From: Zobellia alginiliquefaciens
GTDB lineage: Bacteria > Bacteroidota > Bacteroidia > Flavobacteriales > Flavobacteriaceae
Direction of reading: 5' to 3'
DNA: 64,000 bases
Assembly: GCF_029323795.1 (NCBI RefSeq)
Contig: NZ_CP119758.1
Span: 4,526,001-4,590,000 of the forward strand
The position numbers and the translations under genes were made by a program. Position 1 is the stretch's first letter; every line of letters begins with the position of its first letter. The notes under the pieces are model-generated. The model made no database searches. It was not told the origin of the DNA and worked only from the letters and a program-made list of their open reading frames with translations. Below, in pieces: positions 17,741 through 26,775 of this stretch.

Positions 17741-17767
17741 TTACCTTTCGTCAATTATTAGTTACCT
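17741..17767. promoter_or_regulatory. Direct TTACCT repeats, possible LytTR operator
   Basis: TTACCT occurs at 17741-17746 and 17762-17767, exactly 21 bp apart (two helical turns). A second direct repeat, AGCAAGT, is at 17771-17777 and 17801-17807. LytTR proteins typically bind paired direct repeats with similar spacing. The location between the divergent TonB gene and the LytS/LytTR genes fits, but no match to a defined consensus is claimed. Confidence 0.3.
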
Positions 17768-17790
17768 GATAGCAAGTTCTAACGTAATCT

Positions 17791-17824
17791 TTTGATATAA
17801 AGCAAGTACCATTGTATCTTGTTG
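17791..17824 (+). promoter_or_regulatory. Candidate promoter of the LytS/LytTR pair
   Basis: TTTG (17791-17794) lies 20 nt upstream of TATCTTG (17815-17821), a slightly shortened form of the TAnnTTTG -7 box. The ATG at 17844 is 22 nt further on. Confidence 0.4.
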
Positions 17825-17843
17825 CAAAAGACTTTAAAAAACT

Positions 17844-18980
17844 ATGCCTGGTAGTTATGAAAATACAGTAGTATCATTTTTGATACGCTATAAGGTGCAT
17901 CATGTACTTTTTTGGGCATGTTATCATTTTGTTTGGTGGACGGTATATACCAATAGTATTAGTTCAGTTATAGACTCGTTTGAACATACCCATACCATTA
18001 TTAAGTATTTGGGTTATGTGGTAGTACAAGCGGTTGGAGTATATTTTTGTCTGTATGTTCTCATTCCAAAATACTTGATTAAAGGCAAGTACCTTCATTT
18101 TTTTATTTCAGTTGCTATTGTGATTTTAGGTATGGCTGCCCTAATAACAGCAAATTATTTTTTTGCGGCGAGCTTCTCTGAACAATCGGTTTATGTACTT
18201 TTCAAAATTAGCCCTGCGGCACCCGCTACTATTTTTTTACATAATGCCCTATCTTCCTGTATTTCGGCTACAACTTTAGGCATGAGCATTAAGTTGGCTA
18301 AGAATTGGCTAGATGCTCAAAAACGACAGCAACTATTGGAAAAAGAGAAGCTAGAAACCGAACTGAAATTTCTAAAATCACAATTCAATCCGCACTTCCT
18401 TTTCAATACCATAAATAGCATTTTTGTATTAATCAACAAGAATCCTGAAATGGCATCAGAATCGTTGGTGAAATTTTCCAGTCTAATGCGTTATCAATTG
18501 TATGAATGCAATAGCAATCAAATACCACTACGAAACGAACTTGCATACATTGAAAGTTTTATTGAACTGGAAAGTTTAAGACAGAATGATAATTTTGATC
18601 TTGAAATTAAGATTCCTAAAATAACAGCTGAAACTCTTACCGTTGCACCATTTATATTAATTCCGTTTATAGAAAATGCCTTTAAACATATTTCAGAAGA
18701 TAAAGAATTGCGAAAATGGCTTAACCTTTCTATCGGCATAGAAAATAATCAGCTTAATTTTGAACTGAGTAATAGTGCTAATTACGAGGTTCGCCATCAA
18801 TTGCCGGAAGGGATAAATTATGGTGGATTAGGACTCAAAAATGTAAAGCGTAGGTTAGATTTAATTTATCCAAATGCGCATGTGCTTCTTATTAAAAAAG
18901 GTAAAGATGTACACACCGTAAAGCTAGTTCTAACACTTGCCCATATTGTTAGGGCACACTTAAAAAAGGTTTCGGTATGA
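17844..18980 (+). CDS. LytS-type sensor histidine kinase
   Basis: A 378-residue membrane kinase. Four hydrophobic segments fall within about residues 15-145, followed by a coiled-coil linker (QKRQQLLEKEKLETELKFL). The His_kinase domain has the phospho-acceptor motif SQFNPHFLFNTINSIF (about 175-191), and a HATPase region has PFIENAFKH and GGLGLKNVKRRL. It senses through its membrane part, since no extracellular sensor domain is visible. Its last codon overlaps the response regulator start (ATGA), the hallmark of a co-translated pair. It is divergent from the TonB-dependent protein, a likely target. Confidence 0.92.
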   Translation: MPGSYENTVVSFLIRYKVHHVLFWACYHFVWWTVYTNSISSVIDSFEHTHTIIKYLGYVVVQAVGVYFCLYVLIPKYLIKGKYLHFFISVAIVILGMAALITANYFFAASFSEQSVYVLFKISPAAPATIFLHNALSSCISATTLGMSIKLAKNWLDAQKRQQLLEKEKLETELKFLKSQFNPHFLFNTINSIFVLINKNPEMASESLVKFSSLMRYQLYECNSNQIPLRNELAYIESFIELESLRQNDNFDLEIKIPKITAETLTVAPFILIPFIENAFKHISEDKELRKWLNLSIGIENNQLNFELSNSANYEVRHQLPEGINYGGLGLKNVKRRLDLIYPNAHVLLIKKGKDVHTVKLVLTLAHIVRAHLKKVSV

Positions 18981-19705
18981 TGCGATGTATTGTTATAGAT
19001 GATGAGCCGCTGGCTAGGGAATGTATAACCAACTATATAGACCAGATAGATATGCTAACCTGTGTAGGCACAGGTACGTCTGCTTTAGATATACCGCGTA
19101 TTTTAGAAAAAACTGATGTAGACTTGCTTTTTCTGGATGTACAAATGCCTCTTATGAACGGTCTAGAATATTTAAAATCTAATCCTAATGCACCTATGAC
19201 CATTTTAACTACAGCATTTCCAAATTACGCCATTGATGGGTTTAACCTTAATGTACTAGACTATTTGTTAAAGCCTATTTCCTTTAATCGTTTCTTTACC
19301 GCAATTACAAAAGCCCGCCACCAATATCAACTCATAAATAATGGTATAGCATTAGTGAAAGAAGAGGAGAGTGGTTGCTTTTTTATAAAATGCGATGGTA
19401 AATACGAAAAAATTAATCACCATGATATTCTTTTTGTACAAGCCATGCAGAACTATGTGATCATACAAACTGATAAACGTAAATACGTTACATTATTGTT
19501 CTTAAAAAATGTACAAGAGAAGTTAAGTCAAGATGCTTTTATACGAGTTCACAAATCATATATAGTCGCTATTGATAAAATTGAAGGTGTCGCCCAACAC
19601 GAACTACAAATAGGAGCACATAAAATTCCACTAAGCAGAAATTATCGTAAAGAGGTCGTGCCTAAAATAATTGGAGATAATCTTTGGGATAAAAAAGATA
19701 TCTAA
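18977..19705 (+). CDS. LytTR-family response regulator
   Basis: A 242-residue regulator with a receiver domain (IVIDDEPLAR, then the phospho-acceptor Asp in LLFLDVQMP at about residue 55, and Lys in LLKPI) and a C-terminal LytTR DNA-binding domain (about 135-235, with VQAMQNYVIIQT and FIRVHKSYIV). It begins within the stop of the kinase gene (4-base ATGA overlap); a second adjacent Met at 18980 is an alternative start. It would be phosphorylated by the kinase at 17844-18980 and bind paired direct repeats. Confidence 0.92.
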   Translation: MMRCIVIDDEPLARECITNYIDQIDMLTCVGTGTSALDIPRILEKTDVDLLFLDVQMPLMNGLEYLKSNPNAPMTILTTAFPNYAIDGFNLNVLDYLLKPISFNRFFTAITKARHQYQLINNGIALVKEEESGCFFIKCDGKYEKINHHDILFVQAMQNYVIIQTDKRKYVTLLFLKNVQEKLSQDAFIRVHKSYIVAIDKIEGVAQHELQIGAHKIPLSRNYRKEVVPKIIGDNLWDKKDI

Positions 19706-19831
19706 CCGCTTCCCTTATTTTCTTTTAATTTTTTTCAGGATTATACCTCCATCCTTTTGTTCTAATAAGTGTATGTATTGGTCTGGATATATATACCTTG
19801 TTTTTTACCTAAACTTCCATTTTTGTTACCA

Positions 19832-19861
19832 AACGCCAACAGGTTTTGGTCCTTAACTTTG
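19832..19861 (+). promoter_or_regulatory. Bacteroidota-type promoter of the 2OG oxygenase gene
   Basis: TTTG at 19832-19835 is followed 18 nt later by TAACTTTG at 19854-19861, a full match to the TTTG/TAnnTTTG promoter. This leaves a leader of about 45 nt before the ATG at 19914. Confidence 0.65.
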
Positions 19862-19913
19862 TATTAAATAACAAGAACATAAGCAGTTATACAACTTTTA
19901 AAAAATAAAAATC

Positions 19914-20876
19914 ATGAAAACAATAGAACATACAAATGCACTTGAACAAGCTCTTGCACTAGAAATTCCTACACGAGAAGCTTCTTTAAGACGCGATCCA
20001 TCTGTTGCTCAATTTTGGAATGACAACCGTACATTGTTAGAAGACGCTTGGGCAGAATGGGAAACTGAAAATAAAGACGATTTACTGGTTCCTGATGAAA
20101 CCTTGCTTGACCCACGTTTACGTAAAGCAATTAAAGACGCTTGGGAAAATCCAGAAAAAGAATCTGCCGTTGCCGATTTGTGGGAAGAAATTATTCCTGG
20201 TGTTTATGTTGCACAGTTTTTTGATGTTGAACGTTTAGCAGAATTCCGCAGTTATTTGGAAGATGTGGTCAACTCAAAGATTCCGAAACGCGCACCTTAC
20301 GGTATTCAATTGAATCGCTATGGTATGATGTTAGATCCACGATCGGAAGGTCATCTTGCAGCTCCTAATTTTCAGGCATTTTATAATGAAATGATGGATC
20401 GTTACATGCGTCCGATCGCTCGTTTGCTACTTGGCACTTATGGCTACGATAACCAAACCTTTGGTTTCTCTATTCAGTACAATCCAGATAAGGATAAAGA
20501 TTTACACGCACATACGGATGCCTCGGCTGCAACCTTAAATATCAACATTAACTTACCTGATGAAGAATTTACAGGTTCACAAGTTGATTTCTATGATAAA
20601 TCTTCCGGAAAAACGGTACAAACAACTTTTGAACCAGGTAAGGCAATACTACACCGTGGTAATGCACCACATGCTACACACCCAATCACCAGCGGACAAC
20701 GCAGTAACTTGGTAGTATGGCTATATGGAGACCGCATGCAAATACCAAGAGGTAGTACCAGCAGCTATGGTGGTGGCAATAACGCTGCATCCAAAGTTGT
20801 GACGGCAGAAGACATCACGGCACGCCAGCGTTGGAGTTTACCAGATGGTCCTAAAGATACCATTGCACCGTTTTAA
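19914..20876 (+). CDS. 2-oxoglutarate/Fe(II)-dependent oxygenase
   Basis: A 320-residue protein. The C-terminal half carries a 2OG-Fe(II) oxygenase domain: H200-x-D202 (in LHAHTDAS), the distal H256 in HATHPITSG, and R263, which would bind 2-oxoglutarate. The region matches the prolyl-4-hydroxylase-like superfamily. The N-terminal 120 residues are helical and acidic, with no known domain. No signal peptide is present, so it is cytosolic. It has a well-formed promoter of its own and is followed by a terminator-like hairpin, so it is monocistronic. Its substrate is unknown; hydroxylation of a protein or small molecule is possible. Confidence 0.82.
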   Translation: MKTIEHTNALEQALALEIPTREASLRRDPSVAQFWNDNRTLLEDAWAEWETENKDDLLVPDETLLDPRLRKAIKDAWENPEKESAVADLWEEIIPGVYVAQFFDVERLAEFRSYLEDVVNSKIPKRAPYGIQLNRYGMMLDPRSEGHLAAPNFQAFYNEMMDRYMRPIARLLLGTYGYDNQTFGFSIQYNPDKDKDLHAHTDASAATLNININLPDEEFTGSQVDFYDKSSGKTVQTTFEPGKAILHRGNAPHATHPITSGQRSNLVVWLYGDRMQIPRGSTSSYGGGNNAASKVVTAEDITARQRWSLPDGPKDTIAPF

Positions 20877-20938
20877 AAAGACATGAAGTATGCGTTATGC
20901 ACTTACTGCTTATAGTGCGGTCTAATAAATAACATTGG

Positions 20939-20968
20939 AAACTGGCAACGCTTGTGTTGCCGGTTTTT
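20939..20968 (+). terminator. Intrinsic terminator after the 2OG oxygenase gene
   Basis: An 11-bp stem with one G-T pair (20939-20949 with 20956-20966) around a six-base loop, ending in a T run. It lies just before the bestrophin ATG, so that gene may rely on read-through or on a promoter inside this stretch. Confidence 0.7.
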
Positions 20969-20984
20969 CACCAACAATAAAATT

Positions 20985-22064
20985 ATGTATACCAAACCAA
21001 AATACCCAATTTCAACAGTTCTTAAATGGACCAGGAGATATATTTATATCTTTTTTATAACCGCATTAATCCCGGTTCTACTTTACGAAGTGGCAGGTTT
21101 TAAATGGTTAACGTTACCGTGGCAACCTATTGGGCTAATTGGTATGGCACTGGCATTTATTACTGGTTTTAAAAACAATGCTTCTTACGACAGGCAATGG
21201 GAGGCTAGAAAAATTTATGGCGGTATAGTAAATGCCTCTCGTTGGTTTACAACAATGGTTAATGATTTTATAACCAATAGCTATGCCGATATTCATAAAA
21301 CAGAGGCCGAAATGTTTCAAATAAGAAAAACCATGGTTTTACGGCATGTCGCTTGGATGAGTGCTTTAAGACACGCCTTGCGCCAAAAGAAAACCTGGGA
21401 AACGGCCAAAACAAATAAGTCGGATCAAGAGCATATGAAAAAAATAAAGGTAATAGAATTTGAAAATACGCTATCAGATGAGTTAGAAGGTTATTTGTCC
21501 TTGGATGAAAAAGCAGCGGTGCTCTCTAAAACAAACAAGCAAACTGCGGTCTTAAATTTTCAGTCTAAACACATTAGGCAATTAGCTTCATTAGGATTAA
21601 TTGATAACTTTAGACACGTAGAATTTCAGACTGTAATTGGGGAATTATTTACCCTTCAAGGAAAAGCGGAACGTATTAAAAACTTCCCGTATCCCAGACA
21701 ATTTGCTACTTTAAACTCCTATTTTATTTGGGTTTTTATTTTCATAATGCCATTTGGGTTTATGCGTCAGTTCGATTTAACTGCCCAATCATTAGTTGCA
21801 TCTGGTGTACACAATGCGTTTTTTGGAATTTTTGTAGAACATTTTGTGTGGTTATCCATTCCGTTTACCATTATTATATCGTGGATATTTTTTGCTATGG
21901 AACGCGTAGGAGATACTTCTGAAAATCCGTTTGAAGGAATGGGTAATGATGTGCCAATATCCACCATTTCTAGGGCAATAGAAATTGATATTAGAGAAAT
22001 GATCGATGATGACAAGCATCACATTCCTGATCCATTACCAGAATATGCCAACACCCAAATGTAA
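20985..22064 (+). CDS. Bestrophin-family (UPF0187) anion channel
   Basis: A 359-residue membrane protein. The ATG at 20985 (MYTKPKYP) is preferred over the upstream frame, which runs through the terminator. Bestrophin features are the N-terminal helix followed by LALAFITGFKNNASYDRQWEARKIYGGIV-like signature (about residues 55-85), the long cytosolic helical region, and a second pair of membrane segments (about 225-305) with the acidic ENPFEG motif near residue 315. Bacterial members form pentameric channels. It is followed after 57 bases by an SDR gene, possibly co-transcribed. Confidence 0.9.
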   Translation: MYTKPKYPISTVLKWTRRYIYIFFITALIPVLLYEVAGFKWLTLPWQPIGLIGMALAFITGFKNNASYDRQWEARKIYGGIVNASRWFTTMVNDFITNSYADIHKTEAEMFQIRKTMVLRHVAWMSALRHALRQKKTWETAKTNKSDQEHMKKIKVIEFENTLSDELEGYLSLDEKAAVLSKTNKQTAVLNFQSKHIRQLASLGLIDNFRHVEFQTVIGELFTLQGKAERIKNFPYPRQFATLNSYFIWVFIFIMPFGFMRQFDLTAQSLVASGVHNAFFGIFVEHFVWLSIPFTIIISWIFFAMERVGDTSENPFEGMGNDVPISTISRAIEIDIREMIDDDKHHIPDPLPEYANTQM

Positions 22065-22121
22065 CGATTAACCTAAGATTTTATACTTAAAAAAATTTCA
22101 ATAGATAAAAAGTTTAAAAAA

Positions 22122-22913
22122 ATGAAACATATATTAATAACAGGAAGTACAGACGGCATAGGCAAACTTTTAGCGTTACGTTTAGCGAAAGAGGGACACT
22201 TTGTGGCTATCCATGGTAGAAACCAAACAAAATTAGAAACTACATTAAAAGAAATAAAAGAGCAATCCAATAACGAAAATGTAATTGGCTTTTTAGCGGA
22301 TTTTTCAAGCCTAGCAGATGTTGAAAAAATGGCTGCAGATGTCATTGAAAAAATGCCGAAAATTGATGTGCTGGTTAATAATGCAGGTATTTTTACCAGT
22401 AAGGTAGATAGTACTCCTTCGGGAATTGATATTCGTTTGGCAGTAAATTATTTAGCACCGTATCAACTTACCAATTCAGTTTTAAGTTTACTTAAAAAAT
22501 CAGAAGCCCCACGCGTGGTAAATTTGAGTTCAGCGGCACAGTCTCCGGTTTCATTGATCGCATTAGAAGGAAAAGCGAAATTAGGTGCTAATGAAGCCTA
22601 CGCGCAAAGCAAATTAGCCTTAACCATGTGGAGTTTTGATTTGGCTGCGAAAGAACCTATTATTCTTGTGGTAGCCGTTAACCCTGGTTCATTATTAAAT
22701 ACAAAAATGGCGAAAGAAGCATACGGACAGCATTGGTCTCCCGCTGAAAAAGGGGTAGACATTCTATACGATTTAGGTATGACCGATAGAGCTAAAACAG
22801 CATCTTATTTTGACAATGATAAAGGTGGGTATTCGCAAGCACATCCGGATGCTTATAATTCAAGAAAGATTGAAGAACTCATTGCATTAAGTGACACCAT
22901 CACTTTAGAATAG
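22122..22913 (+). CDS. Short-chain dehydrogenase/reductase (SDR)
   Basis: A 263-residue classical SDR. The NAD(P)-binding TGSTDGIG is at 8-14, the NNAG motif at 86-89, the catalytic Ser in NLSSAA (136-137), and Tyr160 and Lys164 in YAQSK, so the active site is complete. It resembles retinol-dehydrogenase/protochlorophyllide-reductase-like SDRs, which have the downstream NPGSLLNTKM motif. The substrate is not predictable. It lies 57 bases after the bestrophin gene and 90 bases before KefF, whose own promoter is clear. Confidence 0.9.
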   Translation: MKHILITGSTDGIGKLLALRLAKEGHFVAIHGRNQTKLETTLKEIKEQSNNENVIGFLADFSSLADVEKMAADVIEKMPKIDVLVNNAGIFTSKVDSTPSGIDIRLAVNYLAPYQLTNSVLSLLKKSEAPRVVNLSSAAQSPVSLIALEGKAKLGANEAYAQSKLALTMWSFDLAAKEPIILVVAVNPGSLLNTKMAKEAYGQHWSPAEKGVDILYDLGMTDRAKTASYFDNDKGGYSQAHPDAYNSRKIEELIALSDTITLE

Positions 22914-22972
22914 AATAAGTTATAAAGAAAAATACGGATGATTACTGTATAAAAAGTAAATAACAATGATTC

Positions 22973-22999
22973 TTTGCATTGTAGTTTCAGCTAAATTTG
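22973..22999 (+). promoter_or_regulatory. Promoter giving a nearly leaderless transcript for kefF-like
   Basis: TTTG (22973-22976) is followed 15 nt later by TAAATTTG (22992-22999). The ATG is at 23004, only 4 bases beyond the -7 box, so transcription would start at or next to the start codon. Confidence 0.55.
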
Positions 23000-23003
23000 C
23001 GTT

Positions 23004-23597
23004 ATGAAGAATATATTAGTTTTATTTTCTCACCCTAAGTTTGAAAAATCTAGGGCAAATTCCATTTTAGCGGATAAAATAAAGGATAAAGTTGGGGTAA
23101 CATTTCATGATTTGTATGAGTGTTACCCCGATTTTCATATAGATGTGGATGCTGAAAAAGCACTGGTAGAGTCTCATGATATTATTATTTTCCATCATCC
23201 ATTTTACTGGTATAGCTGTCCTCCTTTAATGAAGCAATGGATAGATATGGTTTTAGAGTTTGGTTGGGCTTATGGTCCTTCTGGAAACGCTTTGCTTGAA
23301 AAAAAATGGTTGAATGTGATTACTACCGGTGGTTCCAAAGCTATGTATTGTGAAAATGGAATTAACTGCTATGCTATCAATGACTTTTTACGTCCTTTTC
23401 AGCAAACGGCCAACTTGTGTGGCATGCGGTATTTACCTCCTTTTGCCGTTATGGGTACTCATAAAATAGAGGATGAAAAGTTGCATACCTACGCGGATCA
23501 GTATGATAAACTAATCGATTTATTAATGGATGATGTAGTAGTGGCCGAAGTAAGTACCATTTCTTTTTTAAACGATATTCCACAACTAAATACGTAA
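23004..23597 (+). CDS. NAD(P)H oxidoreductase, KefF/KefG-like ancillary protein
   Basis: A 197-residue flavodoxin-fold protein of the NAD(P)H dehydrogenase (quinone) family. Typical motifs are the N-terminal FSHPKFEKSRAN, HHPFYWYSCPPLMKQWID (about 72-89) and VITTGGSKAMY. In proteobacteria such subunits activate KefB/KefC potassium efflux, and here the KefC-type antiporter begins 4 bases after the stop. It is therefore very probably the regulatory partner, using NADH to sense electrophile stress. It has its own near-leaderless promoter. The gene name kefF or kefG is not asserted because the split between the two subgroups cannot be settled from sequence alone. Confidence 0.88.
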   Translation: MKNILVLFSHPKFEKSRANSILADKIKDKVGVTFHDLYECYPDFHIDVDAEKALVESHDIIIFHHPFYWYSCPPLMKQWIDMVLEFGWAYGPSGNALLEKKWLNVITTGGSKAMYCENGINCYAINDFLRPFQQTANLCGMRYLPPFAVMGTHKIEDEKLHTYADQYDKLIDLLMDDVVVAEVSTISFLNDIPQLNT

Positions 23598-23601
23598 AGC
23601 T

Positions 23602-25485
23602 ATGACAGGTAGTATTCTTTTTGAAGCCATAGTCTTTTTATTGGGCGCAATAATCTGTGTCTCTATTGCCAAGCGCTTGGGGCTAAGTTCTGTTCTGGGA
23701 TATTTACTGGCTGGGGTTTTAATAGGTCCTTATGTATTGGGTTTTATAGGAAACGAGGGCGAAGACATTCTTCATTTTGCGGAGTTCGGAGTAGTTATGA
23801 TGCTATTCTTAATTGGGTTGGAGATTGAGCCTAAGAACTTCTGGAAAATGAGGAAGACAATTGTGGGAATGGGAGGTATACAAGTTGCCGGGACCATGTT
23901 GCTTTCTTATTTTTTGTTCATATTATTTGATTTTGATTGGAAAGTGGCCTTAACTTTTTCTATGGCTGTTGCCTTGTCATCTACAGCAATAGCACTACAA
24001 ACGATAAAAGAAAAAGGGCTGTTGAATACCAATTTTGGGGCTTCCTCATTCTCTATTTTATTGTTTCAGGATATCGTGGTAATATTCATGTTGGGAGCTT
24101 TACCATTACTGGTAAATACAGACATACCTGCTGAAGAAAGCCATAGCGAACATGCTAACCTTCTCCAAAATTTACCATTAGGCTTACAGACTTTGGCCAT
24201 TCTGGGTTCAGTGGTAACCATAATAATAACCGGTCGTTATTTAATTGTTCCGTTATTGCGTAAAGTTGCAAAAACGGGAGTTAGGGAATTGCTGATAGCT
24301 GCGGCTTTGCTTATCGTTTTTAGCATTTCATTTTTAATGGAATTGGTAGGACTAAGTCCTGCTTTAGGAGCGTTTTTAGGTGGTGTAGTTTTATCCAATA
24401 GTGAGTTTAAGCACGAGTTGGAAAGCACATTGGAGCCCTTTAAAAATTTACTTTTAGGACTGTTCTTTATGGCGGTTGGTGCTTCCATAAACTTTATAGT
24501 TATTGCAAAAAGTCCGTTGACCGTAGGTGGTATCCTAGTAGCGGTTATTGTTTTAAAGGCATTGGTCTTATTTATTACAGGTTCCTTTTTTAAGTTGAAA
24601 TTGAATCAAAAATTATTACTTACGTTTAGTTTGGCACAGATTGGGGAATTCGCCTTTGTACTGCTCTCGTTCGCTTTTTCGTTGAATATTTTGGAACAGG
24701 ATCAATTAGATATTATGTTGGTGGTAACAGCATTGACCATGACGGTTACACCCATAATAGGAATTATAAATGAAAGACTTTTATTACCAAGATTGGGCAC
24801 CAGAGAGTCTATAAAAAGACCAATGGACCATATTGCAAGGTCGCAGAAAGTAATTCTAGTAGGTTTTGGACACTTTGGTAGTACTATTGGTAGGTTTCTG
24901 CGTACCCATGGGGTGGAAGCTACTATCTTAGATCATGATTCCAACCGAGTGGATTTTCTGCGCAAAATGGGTTTTGAAGTGTATTATGGGGATGCCACCA
25001 GAATGGACTTATTAGAATCCGCAGGTATTTCTGAGGCAAATATTCTAATCTGTGCCATGGATAATCCGGAGGTGATAAAACAACTGGCGAAAACCGTAAA
25101 AAGTAAATATCCCAAAGTAAAATTAATGGTCAGGGCAAGGGATAGGTATGCGGCCTATGAGTTTTTAAATTTGGAAATCGACCATATTTATAGGGAATCT
25201 TTAGAAACGTCATTAAAATTGGCTAGTGAGGTTTTAAGCCAAATGGGCTTTAGACGATATACGTTGCAGCGTCAAATCCAGAATTTTATTAAGTATGATG
25301 AAGATAGTATTAGACGTTTGGCCAAAGAGAAAATTGGTGATGAAAATTACATCTTTAAAGCGCGTAAGGAATTAGAACAACAAGAGAAACTACTGGAACA
25401 AGACTTTAAAAGAGGTGTTGTTGAATTTGACACCCATTGGGATGGCGAACAAATAAGAACTGCATTAGAAGAGAATCAAAATTAA
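23602..25485 (+). CDS. KefB/KefC-type CPA2 potassium:proton antiporter
   Basis: A 627-residue protein with about 12-13 hydrophobic segments in residues 1-390, including LGLSSVLGYLLAGVLIGP and ALSSTAIALQ, typical of CPA2. After the membrane part comes an RCK/TrkA-N nucleotide-binding domain (VILVGFGHFGSTIGRFLR, about 425-442, and YGDATRMDLLESAGI), and a C-terminal helical tail. It would exchange K+ for H+ across the inner membrane. Spacing of 4 bases to the KefF-like gene implies translational coupling. The regulation by glutathione adducts known in E. coli is not visible in sequence, since the Kef ligand-binding residues were not checked. Confidence 0.9.
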   Translation: MTGSILFEAIVFLLGAIICVSIAKRLGLSSVLGYLLAGVLIGPYVLGFIGNEGEDILHFAEFGVVMMLFLIGLEIEPKNFWKMRKTIVGMGGIQVAGTMLLSYFLFILFDFDWKVALTFSMAVALSSTAIALQTIKEKGLLNTNFGASSFSILLFQDIVVIFMLGALPLLVNTDIPAEESHSEHANLLQNLPLGLQTLAILGSVVTIIITGRYLIVPLLRKVAKTGVRELLIAAALLIVFSISFLMELVGLSPALGAFLGGVVLSNSEFKHELESTLEPFKNLLLGLFFMAVGASINFIVIAKSPLTVGGILVAVIVLKALVLFITGSFFKLKLNQKLLLTFSLAQIGEFAFVLLSFAFSLNILEQDQLDIMLVVTALTMTVTPIIGIINERLLLPRLGTRESIKRPMDHIARSQKVILVGFGHFGSTIGRFLRTHGVEATILDHDSNRVDFLRKMGFEVYYGDATRMDLLESAGISEANILICAMDNPEVIKQLAKTVKSKYPKVKLMVRARDRYAAYEFLNLEIDHIYRESLETSLKLASEVLSQMGFRRYTLQRQIQNFIKYDEDSIRRLAKEKIGDENYIFKARKELEQQEKLLEQDFKRGVVEFDTHWDGEQIRTALEENQN

Positions 25486-25502
25486 TTTAATAACACATAT
25501 AT

Positions 25503-25537
25503 AAAACGGCTGTTTACATATTAAACAGCCGTTTTTG
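25503..25537 (+). terminator. Strong intrinsic terminator after kefF-kefC-like genes
   Basis: A perfect 14-bp inverted repeat (25503-25516 with 25522-25535) with a 5-base loop (CATAT), an AAAACGG/CCGTTTT base and a short T run. Confidence 0.9.
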
Positions 25538-25777
25538 TATTTTTAAGTCTTCTCAAAATTCTGCTCGTGTGGGAAATAGAATATGCCTGGTCGTATTTCC
25601 TCTACCTCAAGCCTTTTTTTTAGTTAATAAAAAGAATACCAAACGTTTAGTGATTATTTGTTAGAAAAAGTAGAGTTTTTTTCTTCAATTGTCAAGTTTT
25701 TGATCAGTTCGTTTTCTTTTCTTAATTGGACACCTTCTGTATCTTGCCCATATCAATTTAACTCAAAATGCCCCTCA

Positions 25778-26743
25778 ATGAATTTTTCAAAATTAGTAGT
25801 TATAAGTGTTTGTCTACTTAGTTTCGCCTGCAAGAGTGAACCTGAACAAGAACCTGCTGTAGAACAGATGGAGCAAAAGTTACCTAATGAGGAAGAATTA
25901 ACCCCAACTGAAGTGGTTGAGGAGGAAGATACTGATGAAAATGCCAACAGTGATATCGTATATGATTTCACGGGAAAAACACCTCCACAGGCTCCGGAGG
26001 GAATGGAGTGGAACCGGATTGATGAACTTTCGGATGAGTTTGAAGATGCCGATTTAAATACTTCAAAATGGACTAAATCCCTGTGGAATTATGGGGTCCC
26101 GGTTCAAATGGTTGAAGAAAATTCGGGAGTGGCCGATGGTAATTTATGGATAAAAGCTACGCTGGGCAATGATAGTGAACGTTGGTTTGAAAGTTCAAGG
26201 GTTATGTCCATTGCCGATGTAAATTATCCGATGTTTACGGTGAGTAGAATCAAGAATGCCCATATATCGGCCTACAATACTTTTTGGTTGAACAATGGCA
26301 ATATTTCTAATCGTAATGAGATTGATGTTATAGAAAATAATTCAAACCCTTCTTGCGATTGCCAACCGGACTTTCCATGGCAGATGAACGCACAGTATTT
26401 TCATGTCATTGACGATGAAACCAAACGTAATAAAGGGAATTTTGATAATCGTGAGCTTTCAGACGAAAACCCTTTAAAAGGAGTGCCTTGGAATGAGGAC
26501 TACCATACGTTTGGGGTTTGGTGGAAAGATGCTACACACATTCAGTTTTATTTGGACGGGGAACCAGCGGGAAATGTGGTTTCTGCAAGAGAATTTACAA
26601 GAAACTTAAATATCATATGGGACCTGTGGACCGTAGATGCCGATTGGTTGGGCGGTTTGGCACAAAAAGAACATTTGTCGGATAGTACATTGAATACTAT
26701 GAAAATAGACTGGATTCACACCTACAAACTGGTTGATAAATAA
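25778..26743 (+). CDS. GH16 glycoside hydrolase lipoprotein (agarase/porphyranase-like)
   Basis: A 321-residue lipoprotein. The ATG at 25778 gives a signal ending in lipobox LSFA-C18, followed by a long acidic low-complexity linker. The GH16 catalytic motif is E181-I-D183-V-I-E186. Nearby segments NRNEIDVIENNSNPSC, WKDATHIQFYLDG and WDLWTVDADWLGG resemble beta-agarases and porphyranases of marine flavobacteria, enzymes that cut red-algal galactans. Lipobox targeting suggests surface or periplasmic anchoring. It lies alone: no SusC/SusD or other carbohydrate enzymes adjoin, unlike most such genes. The exact substrate needs phylogeny. Confidence 0.88.
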   Translation: MNFSKLVVISVCLLSFACKSEPEQEPAVEQMEQKLPNEEELTPTEVVEEEDTDENANSDIVYDFTGKTPPQAPEGMEWNRIDELSDEFEDADLNTSKWTKSLWNYGVPVQMVEENSGVADGNLWIKATLGNDSERWFESSRVMSIADVNYPMFTVSRIKNAHISAYNTFWLNNGNISNRNEIDVIENNSNPSCDCQPDFPWQMNAQYFHVIDDETKRNKGNFDNRELSDENPLKGVPWNEDYHTFGVWWKDATHIQFYLDGEPAGNVVSAREFTRNLNIIWDLWTVDADWLGGLAQKEHLSDSTLNTMKIDWIHTYKLVDK

Positions 26744-26775
26744 CATTTACAATTGAGAGTTGTTTAGTTTAGTTG

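Noticed and set aside
25503-25537. The perfect 14-bp inverted repeat as an operator
   Set aside because: It lies just after the antiporter stop with a T run, so an intrinsic terminator explains it.
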